Position numbers and translations under genes: made by a program | In this document: positions 49,540-57,835 of the stretch, piece by piece | Numbering within the stretch: the first letter of the stretch is position 1 | Layout: every line of letters begins with the position of its first letter | The notes under the pieces: generated by a model | What the model saw: only the letters and a program-made list of their open reading frames with translations | The model's database searches: none | Told to the model about the DNA's origin: nothing | Assembly: GCA_965248495.1 (NCBI GenBank) | Contig: CBDFJL010000003.1 | Coordinates: 992,001 to 1,056,000, forward strand | DNA length: 64,000 nt | From: CAUYXS01 sp965248495 | GTDB taxonomy: Bacteria > Chloroflexota > Dehalococcoidia > Lucifugimonadales > Australimonadaceae | Direction of reading: 5' to 3'

Positions 49540-49944
49540 ATGCTGACCCCCAACGAGTTGCAGTACGTCAAGGACACCCCGCTCTACCGGCTAGCCACGG
49601 CTACCCCTACTGGCAGGTCCCACGTGGTCCCCATGATCACGCGCATGGATGGTGACAACATCGTTGTCGGCGGCTACGACTTCGACATCTCCTACAAGCG
49701 CCGCCTCATTGATCGCAACCAGTGGATTTCGTGTGTCTGGGACACCCGCGACGATGCGGGGGTCATCAAGGGCGTGGAGGTGCGCGGCAAGGCGGTCGCC
49801 ACCGGGAAGATTTGGGACGGCAGCGAGTACTTCATCCTGGAGCCGAGCAAGGTCTTCAGCTGGGGCATCGACGAGCCGGCCTCCGAGTCTTTCGCCAAGA
49901 AGATGCACTTCGACGTCACCCACCTGACCGAGCGTGGCACGTAG
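49540..49944 (+). CDS. PPOX-family flavin/F420-binding protein
   Basis: A 134-residue split-barrel protein. It begins LTPNELQYVKDTPLYRLATATPTGRSHVVPM, as in pyridoxamine-phosphate-oxidase-like F420-binding proteins, with IVVGGYDFDISYKRRLIDRNQ and WDTRDDAGVIKGVEVRGKA strands. AGGAGG lies 7 nt before the ATG at 49540; a TTG two codons earlier is possible. It converges with another PPOX gene, leaving 2 nt between stops. It differs clearly from that gene, so they are distant members, not recent duplicates. Confidence 0.82.
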   Translation: MLTPNELQYVKDTPLYRLATATPTGRSHVVPMITRMDGDNIVVGGYDFDISYKRRLIDRNQWISCVWDTRDDAGVIKGVEVRGKAVATGKIWDGSEYFILEPSKVFSWGIDEPASESFAKKMHFDVTHLTERGT

Positions 49945-49946
49945 CC

Positions 49947-50369
49947 CTACGGCAGGTTGTGAGTGAGCAGACGGCCCGGCCGCAGCAGCACGACCACGCG
50001 CCCCTCAGACCGCATGGCCTCGTCGTACTCGTCCCAGTCCAGGTGCTCCTCGCCCGCTGCCGCCCGGTAGACGTCGCGGAGGTTCGCGCGCAGTGCCACG
50101 GCGTCGGTATTCGCGGCGCTTCGCACTTCGGCGTCGCCGTCGATGACCGCGTAGCCTCGCCAGCCCGGCCGGCAGACCATGAGCGCGAACCGCGTGTCAC
50201 GCGCCAGGTTGTGATACTTGGCCCGGTCTGTGGTCGTGGTGAAGGCGAGGCCGTCCTCGAACTTCCCGACCGTTACCAGGCTCTGCTGAGGCCTTCCGTC
50301 GCGACGGAAGGTCGTCGCAACGGCGACCTGGTTCTCGGCCAGTAGGCCGTCGAGTTCATCGAGTGCCAT
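49947..50369 (-). CDS. PPOX-family F420-dependent reductase-like protein
   Basis: A 140-residue split-barrel protein like the one at 16633-17052: AVATTFRRDGRPQQS, then TTTDRAKYHNLARDTRFALMV and GYAVIDGDAEV, ending DWDEYDEAMRSEGRVVVLLRP. It probably reduces or binds a substrate with F420H2 or a flavin. The shared EYDxxMRxEGRxxVLxxP ending marks these two as paralogues. It converges with the PPOX gene at 49540-49944. Confidence 0.82.
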   Translation of the reverse strand: MALDELDGLLAENQVAVATTFRRDGRPQQSLVTVGKFEDGLAFTTTTDRAKYHNLARDTRFALMVCRPGWRGYAVIDGDAEVRSAANTDAVALRANLRDVYRAAAGEEHLDWDEYDEAMRSEGRVVVLLRPGRLLTHNLP

Positions 50370-50490
50370 CGTTGGGGCCTCCCCGTTCAGGTCCGCACAG
50401 GCTACCAGACCCCTCGCGCCTGGCCGTGGCCTGGCGGTTGAGGGCGGCGCTGCACTACCATGTGGAGGTGGCCGGCGGGACGCTCGGCCT

Positions 50491-51813
50491 GTGGAGCCCC
50501 CCGTGACCGAAGGCGAAACGTCAGCCGTGGCCGTTCGGCGGCCTCGGATCTTTTACGGCTGGTACATCGTCGGCGCGAGCGTCTTCTCCAACGCGCTGCT
50601 CTCCGGCATCGTCTACTCAGGCTTCGGCGCTTTCATCATCCCCATCGAGACGACCTTCGGCTGGAGCCGGTCCGCCATCTCCGGCGCGATCGCGATCCGC
50701 CAGTTCGAATCGGGATTACTCGCGCCCGGTGTCGGCTTCGTCGTCGACCGCTTCGGCGCGCGGCGCATCATCATCGGCGGGGCGCTGACGACTGGGTTGG
50801 GGCTGATGGCCCTAGGCTGGCTGACCAACGGCCTTGGCACCTTCTACCTCTTTTTCATCATCGTCGCGGTGGGGACATCCGGCGTCAGCCACGGCGTGAC
50901 GTGGCCTGTCATCATCTCGCGCTGGTTCCGGCGAAAGCGGGGCACCGCCATCGGACTGGCCGTGATGGGGCCGACCATCGGCACAGGTCTGGTGATCTTG
51001 AACACCACGCTCGAGGACCAGTTTGGGTGGCGGAACGTCATCGCCGGCTATGGCTTCCTGGTCGCGGTCCTGCTGACCCTCATGGGGCTGGTCGCCCGCG
51101 ACCGCCCGGAACCCTACGGTCTGCTGCCCGACGGCGACCCGCCGCTTGCGGGCTCGGAGACCGACGCGAGGGCGGCAGCCGTGGACACCGACGGCCTCGC
51201 GTTTGCTCAGGTGCTCCGAAGCCCCTCCTTCTGGCTGTTGACCGCCTACCTTGGCGGGATGTTCATCAGTAGCTCCGGCTTCCTCTCGCACGAGTTGCCC
51301 TACTTCGTGGACGACCTCGGCTTTTCGGCACAGGCGGCGGCAGTCATGGTGACGCTGACGTTCGCGTTCAGCGCCATCGGCCGGATGGGGGCGGGTGCGC
51401 TGTTGGACCGGATGGACTACCGCCTGGTGATGGCGGGTTCGTCAGTGTTGATGGCCCTCAGTTTCGCCTACGTCCTGGCCGTCGACGTGCGCACAGGCTG
51501 GGCGGCGCAACCCCTCGTCATCGGTTTCGCAGTGGCTTTTGGCTCCAACATACCCATGCGGTCAGTGCTCGGCGCCATGATGTTCGGCAGTCGCTCGCTG
51601 GGCTCCGTCCTTGGGATACTGAACGGTGGCATCGTCGGAGCGGGCCTCACGGGGCCGCTCATGCTCGGGCTGATCTTCACCTGGCAGGGCAGCTACGGCA
51701 TGGGTATCTGGATCATGCTGGCATTGTCTGCGGCGCTGGCCGTGCTGCCCCTCCTCATGCGCTCACGCCGCGAGCTGGAAGAGGTGCGTGACGCTGTAAG
51801 CCGGAACAGATAG
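50491..51813 (+). CDS. MFS transporter, first of a tandem pair
   Basis: A 440-residue twelve-helix transporter of the OFA/monocarboxylate-like part of the MFS. The N-terminus RRPRIFYGWYIVGAS, the helix-1/2 IPIETTFGWSRSAISGA, the A-motif-like VDRFGARRIIIGGA near residue 90 and SHGVTWPVIISRWFRRKRGTAIGLAVMGP near 135 are its main signatures. Central-loop RPEPYGLLPDGD is shared with the next gene. Substrates in this group are organic acids and related anions. A GTG at 50491 starts the frame; no clear ribosome site is visible. Confidence 0.87.
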   Translation: MEPPVTEGETSAVAVRRPRIFYGWYIVGASVFSNALLSGIVYSGFGAFIIPIETTFGWSRSAISGAIAIRQFESGLLAPGVGFVVDRFGARRIIIGGALTTGLGLMALGWLTNGLGTFYLFFIIVAVGTSGVSHGVTWPVIISRWFRRKRGTAIGLAVMGPTIGTGLVILNTTLEDQFGWRNVIAGYGFLVAVLLTLMGLVARDRPEPYGLLPDGDPPLAGSETDARAAAVDTDGLAFAQVLRSPSFWLLTAYLGGMFISSSGFLSHELPYFVDDLGFSAQAAAVMVTLTFAFSAIGRMGAGALLDRMDYRLVMAGSSVLMALSFAYVLAVDVRTGWAAQPLVIGFAVAFGSNIPMRSVLGAMMFGSRSLGSVLGILNGGIVGAGLTGPLMLGLIFTWQGSYGMGIWIMLALSAALAVLPLLMRSRRELEEVRDAVSRNR

Positions 51814-51822
51814 GAAGAACGC

Positions 51823-53136
51823 TTGTCGACACCAGCCGAGACCCCACCCGCCGCCCGCAAACGGCCCCGTATCTTCTACGGTTGGTACATCGTTGGCGCG
51901 AGCAACCTATCCAACGCCATCACCTCCGCCGTCTACTTCCAGGGGTTCTCAGCCTTCATCCTGCCCATCGAGACGACGTTTGGGTGGAGCCGCTCGGTCA
52001 TCTCTGCCGCCGCGTCGCTGCGCCAGGCTGAGTCTGGCTTGGTCGGGCCCGCGGTCGGCTTCCTCGTCGACCGCCTTGGCCCCCGGAGAATCATCGTGAC
52101 TGGGGCGATCATCGTCGGCCTCGGGCTCATAGGCCTGGGCTTCTCCAACGGTGTCGTCATGTTCTACACCTTCTTCCTGCTCATCTCGATAGGAACGTCT
52201 GGAGTCGGCCATGGGGTGACCTGGCCCACGGTGGTCGCGCGCTGGTTCCGGCGGAAACGGGGGTTGGCCATCGGCCTCACGGTGATGGGCCCCATCATCG
52301 GCGCACCAATGGTCGTCGCCAACACCTGGCTGATCGACGCCTTCGGATGGAGACCGATCCTCGTCGCGTACGGCGTGGTCATCACCATCGTCGTGTCGCT
52401 GATGGGCCTCGTGGCGCGGGACCGGCCCGAGGACTACGGCCTGCTGCCTGACGGTGACGAGCCGGCCGCCCAGGCCACCCCTGGCGTGCCAACCTCGCGC
52501 CAGCCGGAGTCCGGCATGCGGGTCTCCGTCGTGGCCCGCTCGCGGGCTTTCTGGCTGCTGTCGGCCTACCTCGGTGGCATGTTCATTGCCAACTCCGGCT
52601 TCCAGCTGCACCAGATCCCCTACTTCGTCAACGACCGTGGCTTCTCGAGCACCGCCGCCGCCACGACCATCTGGGTCGTCATCTGGGCCAGCGGATTCGG
52701 CAGGGCCGGCGGCGGGTGGCTACTGGACAAGTTCGACTACCGCATAATCCTCGTCGCCGCCTCCGTGATTCTGGCGTCGAGCTTCGTGTACCTGCAGGTC
52801 GGCAAGCCCGACAACCTCGTGGAGACGCTCCCCTTCGACGTGCTGTTCGGTGTCGCCTTCGGGACCACGATTCCCATGCGTGGGGCGTTGGGCAGCATGA
52901 TGTTCGGCACTCGATCCTTGGGTGCGGTCGTCGGTCTGCTCCAGGGCACCGGCGTGGCGGCTGGAGTCATTGGACCGATCCTCATGGGCGTGCTGTTCGA
53001 CCTGCGGGGGGACTACTCTCTCGGTCTCTGGATCATCGCCGCGATCGCCCTGGCCGGCAGCGTGCCGGTGCTTTTCATGGAGTCCGGTCACACGCTCGCT
53101 GCCCGGGTCGAGACGACCCGAGCGCCCCACCTGTAG
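51823..53136 (+). CDS. MFS transporter, second of a tandem pair
   Basis: A 437-residue paralogue of the preceding gene, with the same landmarks: KRPRIFYGWYIVGAS, ILPIETTFGWSRSVISAA, VDRLGPRRIIVTGA, GHGVTWPTVVARWFRRKRGLAIGL and RPEDYGLLPDGD. It starts with TTG 9 nt after the first copy, with AGGA upstream, so the pair is co-transcribed. The copies differ in many membrane positions, so they probably transport different but related substrates, or form an uptake and efflux pair. Confidence 0.87.
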   Translation: MSTPAETPPAARKRPRIFYGWYIVGASNLSNAITSAVYFQGFSAFILPIETTFGWSRSVISAAASLRQAESGLVGPAVGFLVDRLGPRRIIVTGAIIVGLGLIGLGFSNGVVMFYTFFLLISIGTSGVGHGVTWPTVVARWFRRKRGLAIGLTVMGPIIGAPMVVANTWLIDAFGWRPILVAYGVVITIVVSLMGLVARDRPEDYGLLPDGDEPAAQATPGVPTSRQPESGMRVSVVARSRAFWLLSAYLGGMFIANSGFQLHQIPYFVNDRGFSSTAAATTIWVVIWASGFGRAGGGWLLDKFDYRIILVAASVILASSFVYLQVGKPDNLVETLPFDVLFGVAFGTTIPMRGALGSMMFGTRSLGAVVGLLQGTGVAAGVIGPILMGVLFDLRGDYSLGLWIIAAIALAGSVPVLFMESGHTLAARVETTRAPHL

Positions 53137-53149
53137 GTCGAGGCGTGGC

Positions 53150-56100
53150 CTAGCCGGCGGGCTCGACCCCTAGCGTAAGCGTCACGCCATCGATGTCCTG
53201 CGCCTCGGCGTAGGCGCGCTCGGGCGGCGCCTCCAGCACCACGCGGTCGCTCAGCGTCTCGTCGCGCAGGTAGCCGTCGTGCGTTGCCAGCACCGCCAGC
53301 GAGGCCTCGCCGGCGCCGCCGACGTAGGTGACGATCCGGTCGGCAATGTCGAAGCCCGCATCGCGACGCAGATTCTGGATACGATGCACCATCTCGCGTG
53401 CGAAGCCTTCCGCCTCCAGCTCAGGGGTCAGCGCCGTATCGATGGCGACTAAGAGGGCGCCGCCCTCTTCGGATGCCACGGCGAACCCTTCGCGCTCCTC
53501 CATGATGATGAGGATCTCCGCTGGCTCCAGCGTGAATTTCCCGACCGTAACGGGCTCACCTGATCGCACCTGCGCGGCGAGCGAGGCCCCGTCGGCGGCC
53601 TCGATGGCTGCCCGGACGGCACCCACCTCCTTGCCGTATTTGGGGCCTAGCAGTGGCAGGTTGGGGCGCACGCTGATGGTGGCCAGACCATCGTCCATCG
53701 CGACCTCCAGCGCCTTCACGTTGAGCTCGTCGATGACCTGCGACCGGATGGACGGCAACAGTGCTACGTCGTCATCGCGTGTCTGCACCAGCACGCGTGC
53801 CAATGGCTGGCGGACCTTGATCGCGCTCTTGCTGCGTGCCGCCCGGCCGAGGCTCGCGATGCGCATGGCCAGGCGTGTCGCCCGCTCCAACGTCTCGTCC
53901 GTAAGCGACGCGCCGGCCTCGGGCCAGTCGGCAAGGTGCACACTGTCGACTGAGCCGCGCGGCGCGAGGTTGACGTAGATGGCGTCGGCGACGAAGGGCG
54001 TCATCGGCGCCAGGAGCCGGCTCACCGTCAGCAGGCAGGAGTAGAGCGTGACGTAGGCCGACGTCTTGTCCTCGTCGCTCTCGCTTCCTTCGATGCCGCT
54101 CAGGACGGGCCCTGCGGCTGGGCTCAGCACGGGCTTCCAAAAGCGACGGCGGCTGCGGCGGACATACCAGTTGGACAATCGGTCCACGAACTCCTCGATG
54201 CGCCGTCCGGCGTCGGTCGGGTTGTAGTCCTCCATGTCGGCGGTCGCGGTGGCGACGAGGCCGTTCAACTCCGAGATGATCCAGCGGTCGAGCTCATTGG
54301 CCGGGGCTTTGGTAAGGACAGGGCCGCCGACCTGCCCCTTCCAGCGCCCGGCGTGCGCCTCGGGCGCGAAGCCGTCGATGTCGGCGTAGGTCACGAAGAA
54401 TGAGTAGGTGTTCCAGAGCGTCAGCATGAAACGCCGCAGCGACTCCTGGACGAGGCCCTGCGAAAAGCGCCGGGCGACACCGGCCGGCGCCGCGGTGAAG
54501 AGATACCAGCGCAGCGCGTCCGCGCCCTGGGCGTCCATGACCTCTTCCGGGTCGACCGCGTTGCCCTTGGACTTGGACATCTTCTCGCCCTTCTCGTCGA
54601 GGAGCAGTCCGAGAACGATCACGTTCTTATAGGATGGTCGGCCGGTCAGCAGCACGGACTCGGCGAGCAGGCTGTAGAACCAGCCCCTGGTCTGGTCGAT
54701 GCCCTCGGTGATGAAGTCGGCCGGGTAGTAGGGGCTGACGATGATGTCTTCGACGCTGCGCAGCGTCACATCGCCGTCGGGGGTGGGCACCGTGGCGGGG
54801 AAGTTCCACTGCGCGAAGGGCATGGCGCCCGAGTCGTACCAGGCGTCGGCAACCTCCGGCACGCGCCTCATCGCCGCGCCGCAGCTTTTGCAGACCAGCT
54901 CGATCCGGTCCACGTAGGGGCGGTGCAGGTCGAGCCCATCGACCAGTGCTCGCGTCTCGGCGGTCGCGAGCTCAGCCAGCTCGGCCGTACCGCCGACGCA
55001 GGCCGTCTCACCACACCCCTCGCAGCGCCAGATGGGGATGGGCGTGCCCCAGTAGCGCTCGCGGGACACGGCCCAGTCGACGTTGTTGCGCAGCCACTCG
55101 CCGAAGCGCCCCTCGCGGATGTGGTCCGGGTGCCAGTTGATGGACTGGTTCCCCGCCAGAAGCCGCTCCTTGGCCGCTGTCGTGCGGATGTACCAGGACG
55201 TCTTGGCGTAGTAGAGGAGCGGCGTATCGCAGCGCCAGCAGAAGGGGTAGGTGTGGCGGTAGATCCCCTGCTTGAGCAGCAGACCCCGCTGATCGAGGTC
55301 GCGGATGATGTCTTCGTCCGCTTGCTTCACGAACCTCCCGGCCCCCGGAAAACCGTCGGCGACCACCCCGTGCAGGTCGACCGTGTGCTGGGTCGGTAGG
55401 CCGTGCTCCCGCCCGAGCTCTGCATCGTCCGCACCGTAGGACGGAGCCGTGTGGACGATGCCCGTGCCATCGTCCGTGGTGACGAAATCCGCGGGCAGCA
55501 CGTGGTGGAGGTTCCCGGCCGGGGGTTGTCCCCCATACGGTGCGTCGTATGACAGGCCGAGGAGGTCGTTGCCGGTGAATCGCTCCTCGACGCGCCATCC
55601 CTCGCCCAGTGTCCGCTCGACGAGGCTTGCCGCGAGGAGTACGCGCTCGTCCCGCTCCGCGCCCTCAGGCGAGCGGACCAGCACGTACTCCTCGCGCGGA
55701 GCCACGGCTAGCGCTGCGTTGGCGGTCAGCGTCCACGGCGTCGTTGTCCAGATGGCCAGCGATGGCGCATCGCCGTCCCTCAGGCGGAGCCGCTCGACGA
55801 CGGCGGGGTCGGCGTCCGGCTGCGAAGGGGACAGTGGCATGCGCACGAAGATGGAAGGGTCGGGCGTGTCGTCCTTATACCCCTGCGCCACCTCGTGCGA
55901 GCTCAGGCTCGTCACGCAGCGCGGACAGTGCGGCGTCACGCGGAAGCCCTCGTACACCAGCCCCTGGTCCCACAGCCGCTTGAAGACCCACCAGCCGTTC
56001 TCGATGTAGCCGTTGTCGTAGGTGACGTAGGCGTCGTCCATGTCTATCCAGCTGCCGGAGCGCTCCGTCATGCGCCTCCACTCGCTGATGTAGCGGAAGA

Positions 56101-56509
56101 CGCTCTCCCGGCAGCGCTGGTTGAACGCTTCGATGCCGTACGCCTCAATGTCTCGCTTGTTGGTGAGCCCCAGCTCTTTCTCTACCTCGAGTTCTACCGC
56201 GAGGCCGTGCGTGTCCCAACCGCCGCGGCGTAAGGGCATGAAGCCGCGCATGGTCTTGTAGCGGATCATCACGTCCTTGTGGGCGCGTGTGGTGACGTGG
56301 TGGATGCCCGGCGCCCCGTTCGCGGTCGGAGGGCCCTCGTAGAACACGAACAGCGGCGCGCCCTTGCGCACCTCGGCCACCCGATTGAACGCGTCGATAG
56401 CACGCCAGCGCTCGAGCATGGACCGCTCGAGGTCCGGGAAGCTCACCCGGCTGGAGACTGCCTCGAATCGCCGCCCTCCGGCTTCGCTCAGGACAGGCTT
56501 GGCGTCCAC
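53150..56509 (-). CDS. ileS: Isoleucyl-tRNA synthetase, type 2
   Basis: A 1119-residue class I enzyme that charges tRNA-Ile and edits valine. The catalytic core starts near residue 55 (FYEGPPTANGAPGIHHV). The signature HIGH box reads GIHH near residue 67. GWDTHGLAVELEVEKELG, WYDSGAMPFAQW and KMSKSKGN near 641 follow, with the CP1 editing domain between. The C-terminal part has no type-1 zinc finger, which with GWDTHG supports the type 2, mupirocin-tolerant class. A GTG at 56509 with GAGGAG is taken as the start. Two in-frame insertions (residues 4-12 and 793-809) derive from a small repeat. It is regulated by a T-box. Confidence 0.92.
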   Translation of the reverse strand: MDAKPVLSEAGGRRFEAVSSRVSFPDLERSMLERWRAIDAFNRVAEVRKGAPLFVFYEGPPTANGAPGIHHVTTRAHKDVMIRYKTMRGFMPLRRGGWDTHGLAVELEVEKELGLTNKRDIEAYGIEAFNQRCRESVFRYISEWRRMTERSGSWIDMDDAYVTYDNGYIENGWWVFKRLWDQGLVYEGFRVTPHCPRCVTSLSSHEVAQGYKDDTPDPSIFVRMPLSPSQPDADPAVVERLRLRDGDAPSLAIWTTTPWTLTANAALAVAPREEYVLVRSPEGAERDERVLLAASLVERTLGEGWRVEERFTGNDLLGLSYDAPYGGQPPAGNLHHVLPADFVTTDDGTGIVHTAPSYGADDAELGREHGLPTQHTVDLHGVVADGFPGAGRFVKQADEDIIRDLDQRGLLLKQGIYRHTYPFCWRCDTPLLYYAKTSWYIRTTAAKERLLAGNQSINWHPDHIREGRFGEWLRNNVDWAVSRERYWGTPIPIWRCEGCGETACVGGTAELAELATAETRALVDGLDLHRPYVDRIELVCKSCGAAMRRVPEVADAWYDSGAMPFAQWNFPATVPTPDGDVTLRSVEDIIVSPYYPADFITEGIDQTRGWFYSLLAESVLLTGRPSYKNVIVLGLLLDEKGEKMSKSKGNAVDPEEVMDAQGADALRWYLFTAAPAGVARRFSQGLVQESLRRFMLTLWNTYSFFVTYADIDGFAPEAHAGRWKGQVGGPVLTKAPANELDRWIISELNGLVATATADMEDYNPTDAGRRIEEFVDRLSNWYVRRSRRRFWKPVLSPAAGPVLSGIEGSESDEDKTSAYVTLYSCLLTVSRLLAPMTPFVADAIYVNLAPRGSVDSVHLADWPEAGASLTDETLERATRLAMRIASLGRAARSKSAIKVRQPLARVLVQTRDDDVALLPSIRSQVIDELNVKALEVAMDDGLATISVRPNLPLLGPKYGKEVGAVRAAIEAADGASLAAQVRSGEPVTVGKFTLEPAEILIIMEEREGFAVASEEGGALLVAIDTALTPELEAEGFAREMVHRIQNLRRDAGFDIADRIVTYVGGAGEASLAVLATHDGYLRDETLSDRVVLEAPPERAYAEAQDIDGVTLTLGVEPAG
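54083..54133 (-). repeat. Repeat-derived 51-bp in-frame insertion in ileS
   Basis: On the minus strand this piece encodes PVLSPAAGPVLSGIEGS, residues 793-809 of IleRS, between RRFWK and ESDEDKTSAY, which join directly in normal enzymes. It holds one core GTCCTGAGCGGCATCGAAGGA and a diverged copy, GTGCTGAGCCC. A related core, GTCCTGAGCGAAGCCGGAGGG, lies at the start of the same gene. The lengths are multiples of three and the reading frame is kept. Confidence 0.6.
56474..56505 (-). repeat. Second copy of the repeat at the ileS start
   Basis: CCTGTCCTGAGCGAAGCCGG, continuing with AGGG, encodes PVLSEAGG just after the GTG start. It matches the copy at 54083-54133 in the GTCCTGAGCG core. Such GTCCTGAGCGAAG...GAAGG motifs resemble small interspersed repeats found in Chloroflexota-type genomes. 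This one falls between the ribosome site and the conserved N-terminus FEAVSSRVSFP. Confidence 0.5.
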
Positions 56510-56554
56510 CGTCTTCCGCTCCTCGCGACTTTCATTTCTGGCATTTCTGGCAAC

Positions 56555-56590
56555 AAAAAAAGCCCGCCCCTGTCTCAGTAAGGGACGGGC
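56555..56590 (-). terminator. T-box leader terminator of ileS
   Basis: On the minus strand GCCCGTCCC and GGGGCGGGC form a stem with one G-U pair around an 11-nt loop, followed by seven U residues. It sits between the T-box sequence and the ileS ribosome site, as in standard T-box expression platforms. Confidence 0.85.
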
Positions 56591-56845
56591 ATGACCCGCG
56601 GTACCACCCTCGTTCTCGCCCGGCGGCCGGGAGAGCACTCGTTATCGGTCCTCACTGAGAGGACCCGCCGGGATAACGGGTGGCAGCCCGGTCACGCTTA
56701 CTCCCCACGGGACTCATGGTCCAGAACGCGGGTTTCTGGTGACGGCTCAGGAGGGATTTTCGGCTGGGTCTCGCGTGCCGGCTCACACCGTACCCGGTTC
56801 GCTCGACGCTTTTTCCCCGCCTACTCGGCTCCGTCTTCGCCTCTG
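56591..56845 (-). promoter_or_regulatory. T-box riboswitch (isoleucine)
   Basis: The minus strand carries AGGGTGGTACCGCGGG at 56610-56595, the T-box sequence that pairs with the tRNA acceptor end. Upstream, the Stem I region has AGTA at about 56832, GGTGTGAGCCGG, and AAATCCCTCCTGAGC, where AUC (56757-56755) sits at the specifier position and matches isoleucine. Uncharged tRNA-Ile binding would prevent the downstream terminator and allow ileS transcription. The leader is about 290 nt including the terminator. Confidence 0.9.
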
Positions 56846-56850
56846 GAACC

Positions 56851-56880
56851 AACGTAGCACCGCGTGACGAAATCCGTCAA
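56851..56880 (-). promoter_or_regulatory. Promoter of the ileS T-box leader
   Basis: On the minus strand TTGACG (56880-56875) and TACGTT (56856-56851) are separated by 18 bp. Start of transcription is expected near 56845, just before the T-box Stem I. The -35 matches the consensus at five of six positions; the -10 is weaker. Confidence 0.6.
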
Positions 56881-56893
56881 GCGGGTTCGCAGA

Positions 56894-57835
56894 CTAGCGT
56901 CGGCGACGTGTCCGCGGCGTCGGCCTGCGCCTGCGCCGGTAGAAAGGGCGCGGCTCCAGAGGCTCGCGCTGTGACGGAGGCGTGTCGCTGTCGTCGACGG
57001 GCCGCGGGTCGAAGTGCGAGAAGGCGCGGCGCAGCCGGCTGAGGGAGAATACGAGCCCCAGTTGCATCAGCACGAGGCCGAGCCAGCGCGCCATCTGTGC
57101 CGCCGCGGTGACCGGGGAGAGGTCGCCGACGAGCAGCGGTCCCTCCCAGCTGGCAAGGAGGCCGTGGGCAGCGGCCAGGGCGACCAGACCCCAGGCGCTA
57201 CCACTGGCCTCGCCTGGGGGTGCCGTCACCAAGCGGCGGGCGAGCCACGCCAACGCCGCGATCTCGATCACTGACCGCAGAGCGGCCGCTGCCGTGAACA
57301 GGCTAGCGTTGGCAATGGTCTCCTCCGCCTCGAAGACCGGGAACCGCGTGGCCTGGGTCAGCACGAAGAAGACCGTGTAGCCGATGGCGATCGGCAACCC
57401 GTGGTCCAACAGGGATATCGCCACCAGGAGGACCAGCAGGTACAAGACGCCGTAGATGACCAAGGCGGCCGCCCCGGTCGCCGGGTCGAATTCGGTGGCC
57501 ACGAGGCCCGTCGTCACCAGCGCCACTGCGCCAATGGCACCCGGCGGCCACGTGATCAGGCCCATTGGCAGCCGTCGGCGCAGCGCGAAGATCCCCGCGA
57601 GCCCGACGCCGACCATCAGCACGATGCCCGGTGCGGTCAGGCCACCGCTGACGCCGGGTAGCTCCAGCGCGCGCCACGGCCACGAGACCAGGGACGCGGC
57701 GAACAACCCCACGAACGGGAGCGCGAGCGTCGCGGTGAGCCGTTCGCGGCGGACGAGGAGGCGCTCCGGCCCGGGCGGAGAGACTGGCCCCTCCGCAGCG
57801 GGAACGCCTGGTTCAGTCGGGCCGGGTTGGTCCAC
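56894..57835 (-). CDS. Polytopic membrane protein with basic tail, unknown function
   Basis: About 313 residues with roughly eight hydrophobic helices (first ALPFVGLFAASLVSWPW, then GIVLMVGVGLAGIFAL, GAIGAVALVTTGLVA, YGVLYLLVLLVAISLL, GYTVFFVLTQA and others) and a C-terminal Arg-rich tail, YRRRRRPTPRTRRRR. I recognise no family. The GTG at 57835 would overlap jag by 23 nt; a GTG at 57916 would overlap it by 104 nt, so the start is uncertain. It closes the rpmH-rnpA-yidD-yidC-jag run and may be translated from the same mRNA. Confidence 0.65.
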   Translation of the reverse strand: MDQPGPTEPGVPAAEGPVSPPGPERLLVRRERLTATLALPFVGLFAASLVSWPWRALELPGVSGGLTAPGIVLMVGVGLAGIFALRRRLPMGLITWPPGAIGAVALVTTGLVATEFDPATGAAALVIYGVLYLLVLLVAISLLDHGLPIAIGYTVFFVLTQATRFPVFEAEETIANASLFTAAAALRSVIEIAALAWLARRLVTAPPGEASGSAWGLVALAAAHGLLASWEGPLLVGDLSPVTAAAQMARWLGLVLMQLGLVFSLSRLRRAFSHFDPRPVDDSDTPPSQREPLEPRPFYRRRRRPTPRTRRRR

